Assembly: GCA_017551545.1 (NCBI GenBank)
Contig: JAFZLJ010000092.1
Location: 1-56,770 of the forward strand
Direction of reading: 5' to 3'
Source: Treponema sp.
GTDB taxonomy: Bacteria > Spirochaetota > Spirochaetia > Treponematales > Treponemataceae
DNA length: 56,770 nucleotides
Shown here: positions 45,371 to 54,088 of the stretch, in pieces
Layout: the number at the start of each line of letters is the position of its first letter
Numbering within the stretch: position 1 is the stretch's first letter
The notes under the pieces: model-generated
Database searches by the model: none
What the model saw: only the letters and a program-made list of their open reading frames with translations
What the model was told of the DNA's origin: nothing
Position numbers and translations under genes: made by a program

Positions 45371-46636
45371 CTATTTGATTTCGCTAGCAAGACCAGCGAT
45401 GAATTCAGCACCATTTACTTCCTTACCGTAAACTTTAGCTACATAAGAAAGGTAAATCTGAGCGATATCAGCACTCATAGCTGTATCTCCGAAGAGAACC
45501 ATCTGATCTGCACCTGCAACGATCTTCTGAACTTCGCGTGTCAAACCGTTTACAGAAGAAGTGTCATAGAATGGTGTCCAAGCTGGAAGACCACAACCAT
45601 CAAGGTATCCATAGTGACAGATTTCTTTTCCGAGTTCGAAACAGAACTTAGCTGCAACAGCTGCGTTCTTGCTGTTCTTAGCAACAGCCAATGTGTCTGA
45701 AGGACCACCAATGAGCTGTCCGAGCTTAGCCTTTGAAGAATCGATTACTGGGAATTCAGCAACCTTTACTTTTGGGAAGAAGTCAGCGTTAGCAGCGAAG
45801 TCAGCACAGTTCCATGTACCGTTCATATAGAATGCATATTTTCCAGCCATGAAGTTAGCCTTAACTTCGTCGTTAGAAAGAGCCATACCGTTTGGATCGA
45901 AGTATCCGTTTGTAACCATAGCCTGGAATGTATCTACAGCGTTAGCTACGTCTTTGTTGTTCCAAGAAGCTCTTCCCATGAAGATATCATCAAGAGTCTT
46001 AGCACCACAGCTCTTTTCGATTACAGATTCAAGATATTCTGTAACACACCATGTTTCTTTTCCTGCACATCCGAAAGGAATGATTCCCTTTGCAATGAGC
46101 TTATCACAACAAGCGATGAAGTCATCGTATGTTCCAGGAACTTCTGTATAACCAACCTGCTTAAGGAGATCCATGTTAGCGAAAAGACCAACAATGTTCA
46201 TTGTTAAAGGAACACCATAGTGCTTTCCGTTGAATGTTGTATTTCCAAGCATCTTTGCATCGAGTTCGCCTGAGAAGTTCTTGTATTCTTCATCGAGACA
46301 GTAAACGCGATCTGCATCTACGAAGTCACCAATGAATGCACATGACCATGTGAAGAAGATATCTGGCATTTCGTCAGCTGCAACTGCTGCCTTAATCTTT
46401 GTCTTGTAAGACTGATTTTCGAAAGCTTCCCATGTGAATTCAATTTCAGGATGAGCGGCTGTAACAACCTTTATAGCTTCTTCGTACGAATGGCGGTTAG
46501 AGTCAGATTCTGTAGCGATACACCACATTTCGAGCTTTGTCTTGCCACCAGCTTTGGCTGCATCTTTCTTTGTACAACCAGTAAGTAAAGGGAGAACCAT
46601 AAGTCCTAATCCCAACACTTTAAGAATTTTTTTCAT
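45371..46636 (-). CDS. Sugar ABC transporter solute-binding lipoprotein
   Basis: This 421-aa protein of family 1 (MalE-type) has a lipobox LLTGC (Cys about 21), followed by LEMWCIATESDSNRHSYEEAIK and a typical two-lobe fold with GKHYGVPLTMNIVGLFANMDLLK (split, about 140-165) and AGKYAFYMNGTWNCADF (about 265). It captures an unidentified carbohydrate outside the cytoplasmic membrane and passes it to the two permeases downstream. AAGGAGG lies before the ATG. Confidence 0.93.
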   Translation of the reverse strand: MKKILKVLGLGLMVLPLLTGCTKKDAAKAGGKTKLEMWCIATESDSNRHSYEEAIKVVTAAHPEIEFTWEAFENQSYKTKIKAAVAADEMPDIFFTWSCAFIGDFVDADRVYCLDEEYKNFSGELDAKMLGNTTFNGKHYGVPLTMNIVGLFANMDLLKQVGYTEVPGTYDDFIACCDKLIAKGIIPFGCAGKETWCVTEYLESVIEKSCGAKTLDDIFMGRASWNNKDVANAVDTFQAMVTNGYFDPNGMALSNDEVKANFMAGKYAFYMNGTWNCADFAANADFFPKVKVAEFPVIDSSKAKLGQLIGGPSDTLAVAKNSKNAAVAAKFCFELGKEICHYGYLDGCGLPAWTPFYDTSSVNGLTREVQKIVAGADQMVLFGDTAMSADIAQIYLSYVAKVYGKEVNGAEFIAGLASEIK

Positions 46637-46678
46637 TTTTTTTATCCTCCTTATTATAAATAAAAAAAATATTCTTAC

Positions 46679-46692
46679 GATCCTTTTGGATC
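46679..46692. promoter_or_regulatory. Palindrome upstream of the sugar transporter operon
   Basis: GATCC-TTTT-GGATC is a perfect inverted repeat 43 bp upstream of the solute-binding gene start, in the region where its promoter should be. It could be an operator for a sugar-responsive regulator. I cannot assign clear -35/-10 boxes. Confidence 0.35.
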
Positions 46693-46761
46693 AATTTTTT
46701 TAGCTTTTGTTCCGTCAAAGGTTTAAGCCTTCTTATGAACTAAGCGACTTGATTTATTTTT

Positions 46762-46775
46762 TGACCTGGCGGTCA
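46762..46775. promoter_or_regulatory. Inverted repeat after the small lipoprotein gene
   Basis: TGACC-TGGC-GGTCA lies 6 bp beyond the stop of the 182-aa lipoprotein. On the transcribed strand it is followed by A rather than T residues, so it is a poor terminator and may be a regulatory site for the transporter operon instead. Confidence 0.3.
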
Positions 46776-46781
46776 TAAATC

Positions 46782-47330
46782 CTAATTAATCTTTTTTACC
46801 ATTTCCCAAGGGTAGTCAAGGGTAAGTTTATTACCTTTTAGCTCAAAAGGAACAATGGTATTATCAAACTGATCATTATAAATCAGAATCAGGGATGAAT
46901 TTTCTTCATCTACAGAATAGTAGCCTGGAAAATAGCCATCCTCTAAAAAAGTTCCTTCAGCAGTAAACTCAAAAGACCATTTTCCTGATTTCCACCTACC
47001 GATCAGGCCATCATTATTGGCACTTGTGTAGATTGTGTGCTTGAAAAGAAGGATGTGTTTTTTATCATCATTCTTAAATTTTGCAAAAGCTAAATCTCCG
47101 GCTTTATTTTCCAGCCTGAGGATACCGTTTTCTTCGGTATAGGTAAAATTGTTACCATCTAACTTTGCTTTGCCAGCATTTTTAACTACCAGTGCAGGTT
47201 TTTTTGGTTCGTAACTGTAGGACCAATTTCCCTTGAAGGAAGATTCTGAGTTTTCTCCATTACAGGCTACAAGCAATACAAAAAGTAAAAGCATTGTACA
47301 GACAATAGCCGGCAATTTTTTTAAACTCAT
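46782..47330 (-). CDS. Small lipoprotein of unknown function
   Basis: This 182-aa protein has a lipobox LLVAC (Cys about 23). The mature part has repeated short beta segments (FKGNWSYSYEPKKPALV, LIGRWKSGKWSFEFTAEG, GYYSVDEENSSLILIY), like small lipocalin-like or DUF5640-type barrels. The start is ATG 47330 with GAGGAAAG ahead; a 40-residue upstream extension lacks support. A TATAAT lies at 47360-47355. It is a single gene between the flx cluster terminator and the sugar transporter. Confidence 0.75.
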   Translation of the reverse strand: MSLKKLPAIVCTMLLLFVLLVACNGENSESSFKGNWSYSYEPKKPALVVKNAGKAKLDGNNFTYTEENGILRLENKAGDLAFAKFKNDDKKHILLFKHTIYTSANNDGLIGRWKSGKWSFEFTAEGTFLEDGYFPGYYSVDEENSSLILIYNDQFDNTIVPFELKGNKLTLDYPWEMVKKIN

Positions 47331-47431
47331 CAACTTTCCTCGCAAAAACTTCTTATTATATTTAATCGTACCACAAGGTTTAGTAAAAGTAAAGTTAAAT
47401 TTTAACCAATTAATAGTAGTATAACGATTAA

Positions 47432-47457
47432 CTAGGGGTTGATTTAACAACCCCTAG
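47432..47457 (-). terminator. Hairpin ending the hdr-flx operon
   Basis: A perfect 10-bp stem, CTAGGGGTTG / CAACCCCTAG, with a 6-nt loop lies 18 bp past the flxA stop. The T-tract on this strand is weak; T residues are stronger on the plus side. It is still the likely 3' end of the long minus-strand operon. Confidence 0.6.
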
Positions 47458-47474
47458 CGGATTTTTTAATAAAA

Positions 47475-48308
47475 TTAGTACTCTGGTGGTAATTCACCGA
47501 GCTGATCAAAGCTGAATACCGGACCGTCTTTGCAGACAAACTTGTCACCGATATTACATCTTCCGCATTTTCCAATTCCACACTTCATTCTCATTTCCAT
47601 TGTTGTGAAAACCTGCTCGTCCTTAAAGCCAAGCTTTTTGAGTGCGTCAAGGGAAAGGTGAATCAGAATCGGAGGTCCACACATGATTACTGTCATGCTA
47701 GGATCTGGATTGAGCTCTGTTACATAAGGTGGAACAAAGCCAACGTGACCATTCCAGCCGTCTTCTGCGCGGTCGATTGTAAGATCAATTGAGCAGTTTG
47801 GCTGCTTCATCCATACATTCTGCATTTCTTCAAGGCGAACTAAATCTGCCATTGAGCGTGAACCGTAGATTACCTGAATTTTTCCGTAATCGCTTCTGTG
47901 GTCCATCATGTAGTTTACTACAGAATGAACAGGAGCAATTCCAATACCTCCGGCAATTACAAGAATGTCCTTGCCTTTAAGCTTTGTATCAACAGGGAAA
48001 CCGTTTCCGATTGGTCCGCGAAGACAAATCTGCTGACCAACTTCTGCATTGTGCAGCCAGTCTGTTACACAGCCGCACTTTTTGATGGAAAATTCCATGT
48101 GAGTTTCCAGAGTAGGAGAAGAGGTGATGGAAATCATTGATTCACCAACGCCAGGAACAATGAGCATTGCACACTGACCAGGGATATGTTCAAACAATTT
48201 CTTTCCGTCAAGTCCAACTACGCTGAAGGTTTTTACGTCAGGAGTTTCCTGCTTGATGTCTATAATTTTTCCGATGTAAGGGATAAATGATTCTTTTTCC
48301 ATAAGCAT
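47475..48308 (-). CDS. flxA: FlxA-like FAD/NAD(P)H-binding oxidoreductase
   Basis: This 277-aa ferredoxin-reductase-like protein is expected to oxidise NADH for the Hdr-Flx complex. An FAD domain (about 10-105) is followed by the NAD-binding motif VIAGGIGIAPVHSVV (about 115) and a C-terminal 2Fe-2S motif of DHOD-electron-transfer type, CGIGKCGRC...C (about 242-262). It matches FlxA, described with HdrABC in Desulfovibrio. A repeat block separates it from flxB. Either of two close ATGs (48308, 48302) could be the start. Confidence 0.83.
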   Translation of the reverse strand: MLMEKESFIPYIGKIIDIKQETPDVKTFSVVGLDGKKLFEHIPGQCAMLIVPGVGESMISITSSPTLETHMEFSIKKCGCVTDWLHNAEVGQQICLRGPIGNGFPVDTKLKGKDILVIAGGIGIAPVHSVVNYMMDHRSDYGKIQVIYGSRSMADLVRLEEMQNVWMKQPNCSIDLTIDRAEDGWNGHVGFVPPYVTELNPDPSMTVIMCGPPILIHLSLDALKKLGFKDEQVFTTMEMRMKCGIGKCGRCNIGDKFVCKDGPVFSFDQLGELPPEY

Positions 48309-48322
48309 TTTTATTTAGCTGT

Positions 48323-48391
48323 ATGTCATTATCGGGCTTGACCCGATAATCTTTCTTTAAGGATAGATTGCCGTGTCGAGCACGGCAATGA
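48323..48391. repeat. Two palindromic repeats inside the flx operon
   Basis: TCATTATCGGGCTTGACCCG... and GATTGCCGTGTCGAGCACGG... lie between flxB and flxA. They belong to the same TCATT...AATCT-ended group as those at 32091 and 55487. Within an operon they could create an RNA stem that stabilises or attenuates the message. Confidence 0.8.
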
Positions 48392-48398
48392 CAAAGGA

Positions 48399-49439
48399 CT
48401 AAATATCATCCACCTCCTGTATCAATTTAATAACCTTAACAATGTTGATGTTTACAGGGCAACTTTCAAGACAGCGTCCGCAGCCTACACAACTGAACAA
48501 GCCTTCGTGAGCCATCGGGTAGTAAACAAGCTTGTGCATAAAGCGCTGGCGGCTTCTTTCCTTTTGTGTGTGGCGTGGGTTTTCTGCAGCCATCTGAGTA
48601 AAATCAGAGAACATACAAGAGTCCCAGCAGCGGATCTGACGGATACCATTTCCGGTATCAAAGTCGCGTACATCAAAACACATACAGGTAGGGCAGACGT
48701 AAGTACAAGTTCCGCAGCCTACACAAGCTTCGCTAACCTTATCCCAGATTTTTGAATTGAAAATCTTGAGCATCTGTTCAGGTTTAACTGCACCGAGCTT
48801 TGAAAGGTCAAGCTTTGCAAATGGAAGGGCATCGATCTTTGCCTTGATCTGCTTTTTGCATTCTTCAACTGTTTTGTCTGCACCGTCAGAAAGTTCTGCT
48901 TTTGCTGCGTCTAATACAGCCTTACCCTTGTCTGTGTTTGCCTTAAAGAAATAGCTTCCATCGGCATTCCAGCATGAAATGTCTCCTTCTGGCTGGGCGG
49001 CATCAATTCCGTAAGCACTGCAGAAGCATTCACGTGCAGGTTCGTTACAGGCAAGTGTAATTATAATTCCATGCTCGCGGCGGTTCTTGTAGTAAGAATC
49101 AACCGGGTTCATGTTAAGATAAACATTATCAAGTACCTTGAAAGATTTTGCATCACAGGCGCGAACACCAAATACAACAAAGTCTTCAAGTTCTTTTCTT
49201 GGGTCTTCTACAGAAACCTCTTTACCAACAAACTTGTAGCTGACCATGTGCTCGGTTTTTGGGAAAAAGAAGTCTTTTGCAGAGCGGATTGTCTTTAACT
49301 GTGTACTTAATTTGACATCTTCAGACCATTTCTTAAAATCAGCCTTTCCTTCAACGGTGTCGGCAGGAATGTAAAGGTCAAACTTAGCGGCAACAGCCTT
49401 AAAAAATCCGTTTATTTTATCAGAAGAAATTGACAGCAT
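48399..49439 (-). CDS. flxB: FlxB-like 4Fe-4S protein (AsrA-type)
   Basis: This 346-aa protein resembles anaerobic sulfite reductase subunit A and FlxB. The N-terminal part has FVVFGVRACDAKSFKVLD (about 88) and LACNEPARECFC (about 130). Two C-terminal 4Fe-4S motifs follow: CVGCGTCTYVCP (about 238) and CVGCGRCLESCP (about 318). It passes electrons between FlxA and the rest of the complex. The ATG overlaps the flxC stop by one base (TAATG), so they are coupled. Confidence 0.82.
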   Translation of the reverse strand: MLSISSDKINGFFKAVAAKFDLYIPADTVEGKADFKKWSEDVKLSTQLKTIRSAKDFFFPKTEHMVSYKFVGKEVSVEDPRKELEDFVVFGVRACDAKSFKVLDNVYLNMNPVDSYYKNRREHGIIITLACNEPARECFCSAYGIDAAQPEGDISCWNADGSYFFKANTDKGKAVLDAAKAELSDGADKTVEECKKQIKAKIDALPFAKLDLSKLGAVKPEQMLKIFNSKIWDKVSEACVGCGTCTYVCPTCMCFDVRDFDTGNGIRQIRCWDSCMFSDFTQMAAENPRHTQKERSRQRFMHKLVYYPMAHEGLFSCVGCGRCLESCPVNINIVKVIKLIQEVDDI

Positions 49440-50395
49440 TATTCATTTCCTCCTTCCTCGCGGTCGCTGATAATAGTTGCTTCCGGATCCTCTTCCTTGA
49501 ATGTAAGCATTGGAGGACGAGTTTCCAAATCACTACCAGCCTGATATGGTCCGTAGATTTCATTAATGTCTTTAATGAACTTGCGGTTGAGCAGGTGGAG
49601 TGGAATATTCTGAGGACAAACTCGTGAACATTCACCACAGTCTGTACAACGGCCGGCTACGTGCCATGCTCTTACAATGTGGAACAGGCTTTCTTCAAAA
49701 GAAGTTTCTGCAACCTTCTGTGAAGTATAAAGAGCGTTGTTGTCGAATACACACTTTTCGCAGGTACATGCAGGACAAACATTGCGGCAGGCATTACAGC
49801 GGATACATCGGCTGAACTGCTCCTGCCAGTAGTTATAGCGTTCTTCTGCAGTCATTGCTTCAAGCTTTACAACTTCTTCAAGGCGGGTTGATTCAACTTC
49901 GGCAACTTCGGCATCTACTCCAATGAGTTCGTCGCATGAAACAGGCTTTTTGTTCAGGCAGTTCAGACAAACTTCACCACCATCCAAAGTATCCTGGCAA
50001 GGAACTCCGATTGCATAAACATCATCACGGGTAATGCGGTTTTCTTTAAGAAGCTCTGTAAATGAATAAGTATCATTTGGCTTTAAGAAAACAAGCACTT
50101 TTTCCTGTGGGATAGGAGCTTCGGCAGCATTAGGATCGCGCTGCTTAGCCATTGTATTGTTCATACGTGTAGTAGATTTCTTAATTTCAATCTCGCGTGT
50201 GATTTTTACAAGATATTTAGAAAGATTTGCTGCACAGTATTTGTTGAATACAAAGCCCTTATCGAGTTCTTCGGCGCTTGCAAAAACAGCAGGAGTTACG
50301 TCTTCGTCAAAAAGACCCTTCTGCCATCCGACTACTTTCTGGACAGTTCCGTCTGCAAGCAGTTCTTTTGCACGTTTAATTAATTGTTCTTGCAT
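49439..50395 (-). CDS. flxC: FlxC-like 4Fe-4S protein
   Basis: This 318-aa cytoplasmic protein has two ferredoxin motifs near the C terminus: CIRCNACRNVCP (about 195) and CTDCGECSRVCP (about 245). The N-terminal 180 residues resemble F420-hydrogenase/FlxC proteins, with GVPCQDTLDGGEVCLNCL (about 130). The start is ATG 50395 with GGAGG ahead; the longer frame from 50419 has no site. It overlaps flxD by 16 bp and flxB by 1 bp. Confidence 0.8.
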   Translation of the reverse strand: MQEQLIKRAKELLADGTVQKVVGWQKGLFDEDVTPAVFASAEELDKGFVFNKYCAANLSKYLVKITREIEIKKSTTRMNNTMAKQRDPNAAEAPIPQEKVLVFLKPNDTYSFTELLKENRITRDDVYAIGVPCQDTLDGGEVCLNCLNKKPVSCDELIGVDAEVAEVESTRLEEVVKLEAMTAEERYNYWQEQFSRCIRCNACRNVCPACTCEKCVFDNNALYTSQKVAETSFEESLFHIVRAWHVAGRCTDCGECSRVCPQNIPLHLLNRKFIKDINEIYGPYQAGSDLETRPPMLTFKEEDPEATIISDREEGGNE

Positions 50396-50823
50396 CGTAC
50401 ATCCTCCAGTTTCTTGCATTCACCAAGTTCTGTTATCTGCTTTACAAAATCATTCATGATTCCGGCAAAGCGAACGCCTTCGGCAGCAGAACACCATTCA
50501 ACTCTTGTGCGGCCTCTTTCGATACCCAAAAAGTCGAGCATACTAAAAAGCAGAGTCATACGGCGGCGTGCAAAGTAGTTACCTGTTGAATAGTGACAGT
50601 CGCCAGGGTGACATCCGCAAAGAATAACTCCGTCTGCTCCACGCTGGAATGCACGCAGAATAAAAAGCGGATTCAAGCGGCAGCTACACGGAATACGGAT
50701 AATTTTTACGTTAGCAGGATATTCAAGGCGGTTGTTACCAGCCAGGTCTGCTCCTGCATAGGAACACCAGTTACAGCAGAATGCAACAATTTTTGGTTCC
50801 CAGGTTTTGTTTTCTACAGACAT
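50380..50823 (-). CDS. flxD: FlxD/MvhD-like electron-transfer subunit
   Basis: This 147-aa protein has the MvhD pattern of conserved cysteines: VAFCCNWCSYAGAD (about 13-26), RIPCSCRL (about 43) and LCGCHPGDCHYSTGN (about 68-82). In methanogens and Desulfovibrio this subunit carries a 2Fe-2S cluster and links the hydrogenase or Flx module to HdrA. The gene overlaps hdrA by 10 bp and flxC by 16 bp. Confidence 0.9.
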   Translation of the reverse strand: MSVENKTWEPKIVAFCCNWCSYAGADLAGNNRLEYPANVKIIRIPCSCRLNPLFILRAFQRGADGVILCGCHPGDCHYSTGNYFARRRMTLLFSMLDFLGIERGRTRVEWCSAAEGVRFAGIMNDFVKQITELGECKKLEDVRCKNN

Positions 50824-52826
50824 GCATCAACCTCCGCCAGGATTTGTTTATTACTGAAGCCAAGAAGATCCATAGCGCCAGAAGGACAGGCAACTGTACA
50901 AGCACCACAACCATGACACATAGCAGTATTAACCTGTGATACGTGACGTGTAATTGTAGTTCTGTTTGGACCGCGGAAATCCTTGTCGATATAAGAGATA
51001 GCTCCATAAGGACAAACCTTTTCGCACTGGCCGCAGCCGTTACACATATTTTCATTTGGATTTGCTGTACAAGCATTATTCTTAAGCTTATCTTTAACAA
51101 GCAAACAGATTGCCTTTGCAGCAGCTCCGGAAGACTGAGCTACAGTTTCCGGAATATCCTTTGGTCCCTGACAACATCCGGCAAGGAAAATACCGGCAGT
51201 AGGGCTTTCTACTGGACGAAGCTTTGCGTGTGCTTCTAAGAAGAAGTCGTTGTTGTCCATAGAAGTTGTAAGCATAGTTGCAAGAGGGCGGGCTGACTTG
51301 TCTGCTTCGATTGAAGCTGCAAGAACAACCATATCTGCCTTGATGTGAACCTGCTTGTTCAAAATCAAATCACTTCCCTGAACATCAAGAGTTCCGTCAC
51401 TCAAAGGAGTTACCTTACCAACCATACCCTTAATGTAGTGAACTCCATACTGTTCAACAGCACGGCGGTAGAATTCATCAAAGTTCTTACCTGGGGTACG
51501 GACATCAATATAGAATACATAACAGTTTGTATCCGGATAATGGTCGCGGGTTAAGATTGCATGCTTTGCAGTGTACATACAGCAGACCTTAGAACAATAT
51601 TCATGGCCCTTTGTTGCATCTGCAGAACAGCGTGAACCAACACACTGAACGAATACGATAGTCTTTGGTTCCTTTCCGTCGCTTGGGCGTTTAAGGTGAC
51701 CGTTTGTAGGACCAGATGCGTTACAAAGTCTTTCAAACTCAAGAGACGAAACAACATCAGGACTCTGACTATATGCAAATTCATCAAACTTATTCAAATC
51801 AATAGGGTTATAACCGGTTGCTACGATGATTGCACCATAACCTTCTGTAATAACCTTATCTGTATCGTGGAAGTTGATAGCGCCTGTACCACATGCTTTT
51901 TCGCAGAAGCCGCAGACACCATCCTTTCCCTTTGCCAGAGCCTTCATGTGCAGACAATAATCAGCATCGATTGTTGCAACCTTAGGAACAGCCTGTGCAA
52001 AAGGAATGAAAATTGCCTTTTTAGTATCAAGGTTCATATTAAAGTCATTAGGAACCTTTTTGTTAGGACACTTTTCAATACATTCACCACAACCGGTACA
52101 CTTAACTTCATCAACATAGCGTGCGTGACGCTTAATATCTACCTGGAAGTTTCCGATGTACCCCTTTACTCCAACAACCTCAGAGTATGAAAGAATCCTG
52201 ATGTTAGGGTTCTGACTAACTTCTGTCATTTTTGGAGTTACGATACAAGAAGCACAGTCAAGAGTAGGGAATGTCTTATCGAGCATTGCCATCTTACCAC
52301 CGACTGTAGGCTTTTTCTCTACGATATCAACAGGGAAGCCTGCATCTGCAATATCAAGTGCAGCTGTAATACCTGCAATACCACCACCAATTACGAGTGC
52401 TCTCTTTGTTACAGGAGTTTCGCCTTCGATAAGCGGGGTATCAAGGATTGTTTTTGCAATGGCAGCCTTACCAAGTGCAATAGCTTTTTCTGTTCCTTGT
52501 TCAACATCCTTACAAACCCAGGAAGTCTGTTCACGGATGTTTGCAATTTCTACTTTATAACCGTTAAGACCAGCTCTTTCTGCGCAGGCACGGAAGGTTT
52601 TTTCGTGCATACGTGGAGAACAAGAACAAAGTACAACACCTGTAAGCTTATTCTCTTTAATCTGGTCTTCAATCATCTTTTGACCGGCAGAAGAACACAT
52701 GTAAGTGTAGTGGGTTGCATAAGCAACTCCAGGAACCTTTGCAAGCTCTTCTGTTACTTTTTCTACGTCAACTGTTCCGGCAATGTTAGTACCACAGTGA
52801 CATATAAATACACCAATTCTTTCCAT
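50814..52826 (-). CDS. hdrA: Heterodisulfide reductase subunit A (HdrA), FAD/Fe-S
   Basis: This 670-aa core subunit is where flavin-based bifurcation takes place in known complexes. The N-terminal part has FICHCGTN (about 7) and VLCSCSPRMHEKTF (about 65). The FAD motif ALVIGGGIAGITAALDIADAG is at about 143. Ferredoxin-type motifs are CTGCGECIEKCP (about 245), the CGFCEKAC cluster (about 298), and two at the end, CNGCGQCEKVCP (about 590) and CHGCGACTVACP (about 632). AGGTGG lies before the ATG; hdrC ends 15 bp upstream. Confidence 0.93.
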   Translation of the reverse strand: MERIGVFICHCGTNIAGTVDVEKVTEELAKVPGVAYATHYTYMCSSAGQKMIEDQIKENKLTGVVLCSCSPRMHEKTFRACAERAGLNGYKVEIANIREQTSWVCKDVEQGTEKAIALGKAAIAKTILDTPLIEGETPVTKRALVIGGGIAGITAALDIADAGFPVDIVEKKPTVGGKMAMLDKTFPTLDCASCIVTPKMTEVSQNPNIRILSYSEVVGVKGYIGNFQVDIKRHARYVDEVKCTGCGECIEKCPNKKVPNDFNMNLDTKKAIFIPFAQAVPKVATIDADYCLHMKALAKGKDGVCGFCEKACGTGAINFHDTDKVITEGYGAIIVATGYNPIDLNKFDEFAYSQSPDVVSSLEFERLCNASGPTNGHLKRPSDGKEPKTIVFVQCVGSRCSADATKGHEYCSKVCCMYTAKHAILTRDHYPDTNCYVFYIDVRTPGKNFDEFYRRAVEQYGVHYIKGMVGKVTPLSDGTLDVQGSDLILNKQVHIKADMVVLAASIEADKSARPLATMLTTSMDNNDFFLEAHAKLRPVESPTAGIFLAGCCQGPKDIPETVAQSSGAAAKAICLLVKDKLKNNACTANPNENMCNGCGQCEKVCPYGAISYIDKDFRGPNRTTITRHVSQVNTAMCHGCGACTVACPSGAMDLLGFSNKQILAEVDACL

Positions 52827-52841
52827 ATCTTATGCCACCTC

Positions 52842-53237
52842 TTACTTTTTATATTTGCGGAATGCGCTGACAATAGCCTGCTGAGGGATATCGTCATCCA
52901 AGTGCTCCGGCACCTGAACAGGATCCAGATGATGAGGACCACGAGAGCCTTCAACAACCTGACGTACTGCGTCTATTAATTTTGCAGGTTCTACCTGACG
53001 TGGACAGCGTTCAAGACAGGCAAAACAGCTCAAGCATGCATAGATGGATTTAGACTGGAAAAGCTTTTCAATTTCTCCATTTTCTACCATCTGAACAAAC
53101 TGATGCGGATGATATTCCATAGAATCATAGTTAGGGCAGGTGCCTGAACACTTACCGCAAACCATACATTTCTTTGGATTTACACCAGATTTTAAAAGGA
53201 TTATTTCCTTGATTTGTTCTATTTCTTTAGCAAGCAT
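52842..53237 (-). CDS. hdrC: Heterodisulfide reductase subunit C (HdrC)
   Basis: This 131-aa protein has two 4Fe-4S motifs, CMVCGKCSGTCP (about 19-30) and CLSCFACLERCP (about 68-79), that relay electrons from HdrA to HdrB. The start overlaps the hdrB stop by one base (TAATG), so the two are translated together. GGAGG is the ribosome site. No membrane segment is present, so this is a soluble type. Confidence 0.92.
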   Translation of the reverse strand: MLAKEIEQIKEIILLKSGVNPKKCMVCGKCSGTCPNYDSMEYHPHQFVQMVENGEIEKLFQSKSIYACLSCFACLERCPRQVEPAKLIDAVRQVVEGSRGPHHLDPVQVPEHLDDDIPQQAIVSAFRKYKK

Positions 53238-54031
53238 TATTCAGCCTCCTTTAAGCCCAGAGCCTGTGCAAGCAGTTCTGTAAAGTAAATAATCTGAACC
53301 TTGCTTTCGCCCTTGTTTTTAAGAAGGTTGTAGCGGCAAAGAGGGCAGCTTGTTACCAGAAGGTCTGCACCCATATCATCAGCATTGCCAAGAATCTTAG
53401 CAGCACGTGTCTTTGGAATGTTTTCATCTTCGAACATTGTGTAAGCGCCGCAGCATTCATTACGCTGAGCATAAATTACAGGTGTTCCGCCGATAGCCTT
53501 TATAAAATCCTCAAGAATCTTTGGATTTTCAGGATCGTCAAGTCCAAGAACTTTTCCCGGACGAAGAAGAAGACAACCATAATAAGCACCGATTTTTTTA
53601 CCGGTAAAAGGATTCTTTACAGCAGCCTTTACGTTGTCCCAGCCAACTACATCACGAAGAACTTCAAGGTAGTGAAGAACCTTTGTTTCGCCGTGATACT
53701 CAATCTCATCTTGTTTGAGGTAGTTATTCACCTTAAAGTCAACAAGCTCGTCTGTCTGTACATCGTTATTAACCTGTTTAATTACGTTGTAGCAGGCAGA
53801 ACAAAGTGTTACCAATTCATGACCGGCTTTCTGTGCATCGGCAAGAGCACGAATAGACGAAAGCTTTGTAGCAAATTCGTCTTTGCCCATCGGATATTCT
53901 CCGCCGCAGCACTGCCATTCAGGAATTTCTTCAAGTGTGAATCCTAATGTTTCCGCAGATTTGCGCGCATAAACGTCAAGGTCAACGGCCTTGTTTTTAA
54001 GCGTACACCCCGGAAAATAAGAATATGTCAT
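53237..54031 (-). CDS. hdrB: Heterodisulfide reductase subunit B (HdrB)
   Basis: This 264-aa protein carries two complete CCG domains that hold the non-cubane clusters reducing a disulfide: first SYFPGCTL, WQCCGGEYP and CSACYN (residues about 4-80), second YYGCLLLRP, ECCGAYTMF and CPLCRYN (about 150-235). The physiological disulfide in this organism is unknown. I start at ATG 54031 with GGGAG ahead; the ATG at 54043 would overlap that site. It is first in the hdrB-C-A-flxD-C-B-A operon. Confidence 0.92.
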   Translation of the reverse strand: MTYSYFPGCTLKNKAVDLDVYARKSAETLGFTLEEIPEWQCCGGEYPMGKDEFATKLSSIRALADAQKAGHELVTLCSACYNVIKQVNNDVQTDELVDFKVNNYLKQDEIEYHGETKVLHYLEVLRDVVGWDNVKAAVKNPFTGKKIGAYYGCLLLRPGKVLGLDDPENPKILEDFIKAIGGTPVIYAQRNECCGAYTMFEDENIPKTRAAKILGNADDMGADLLVTSCPLCRYNLLKNKGESKVQIIYFTELLAQALGLKEAE

Positions 54032-54088
54032 ACTTGCTCCCATAAAATATATCTATATTATTCAATATTATTTTATTACCAAAATTAA

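Noticed and set aside
46762..46775. Terminator for the small lipoprotein gene
   Set aside because: The stem is only 5 bp and is followed by A residues on the transcribed strand, so it is listed as an inverted repeat only.
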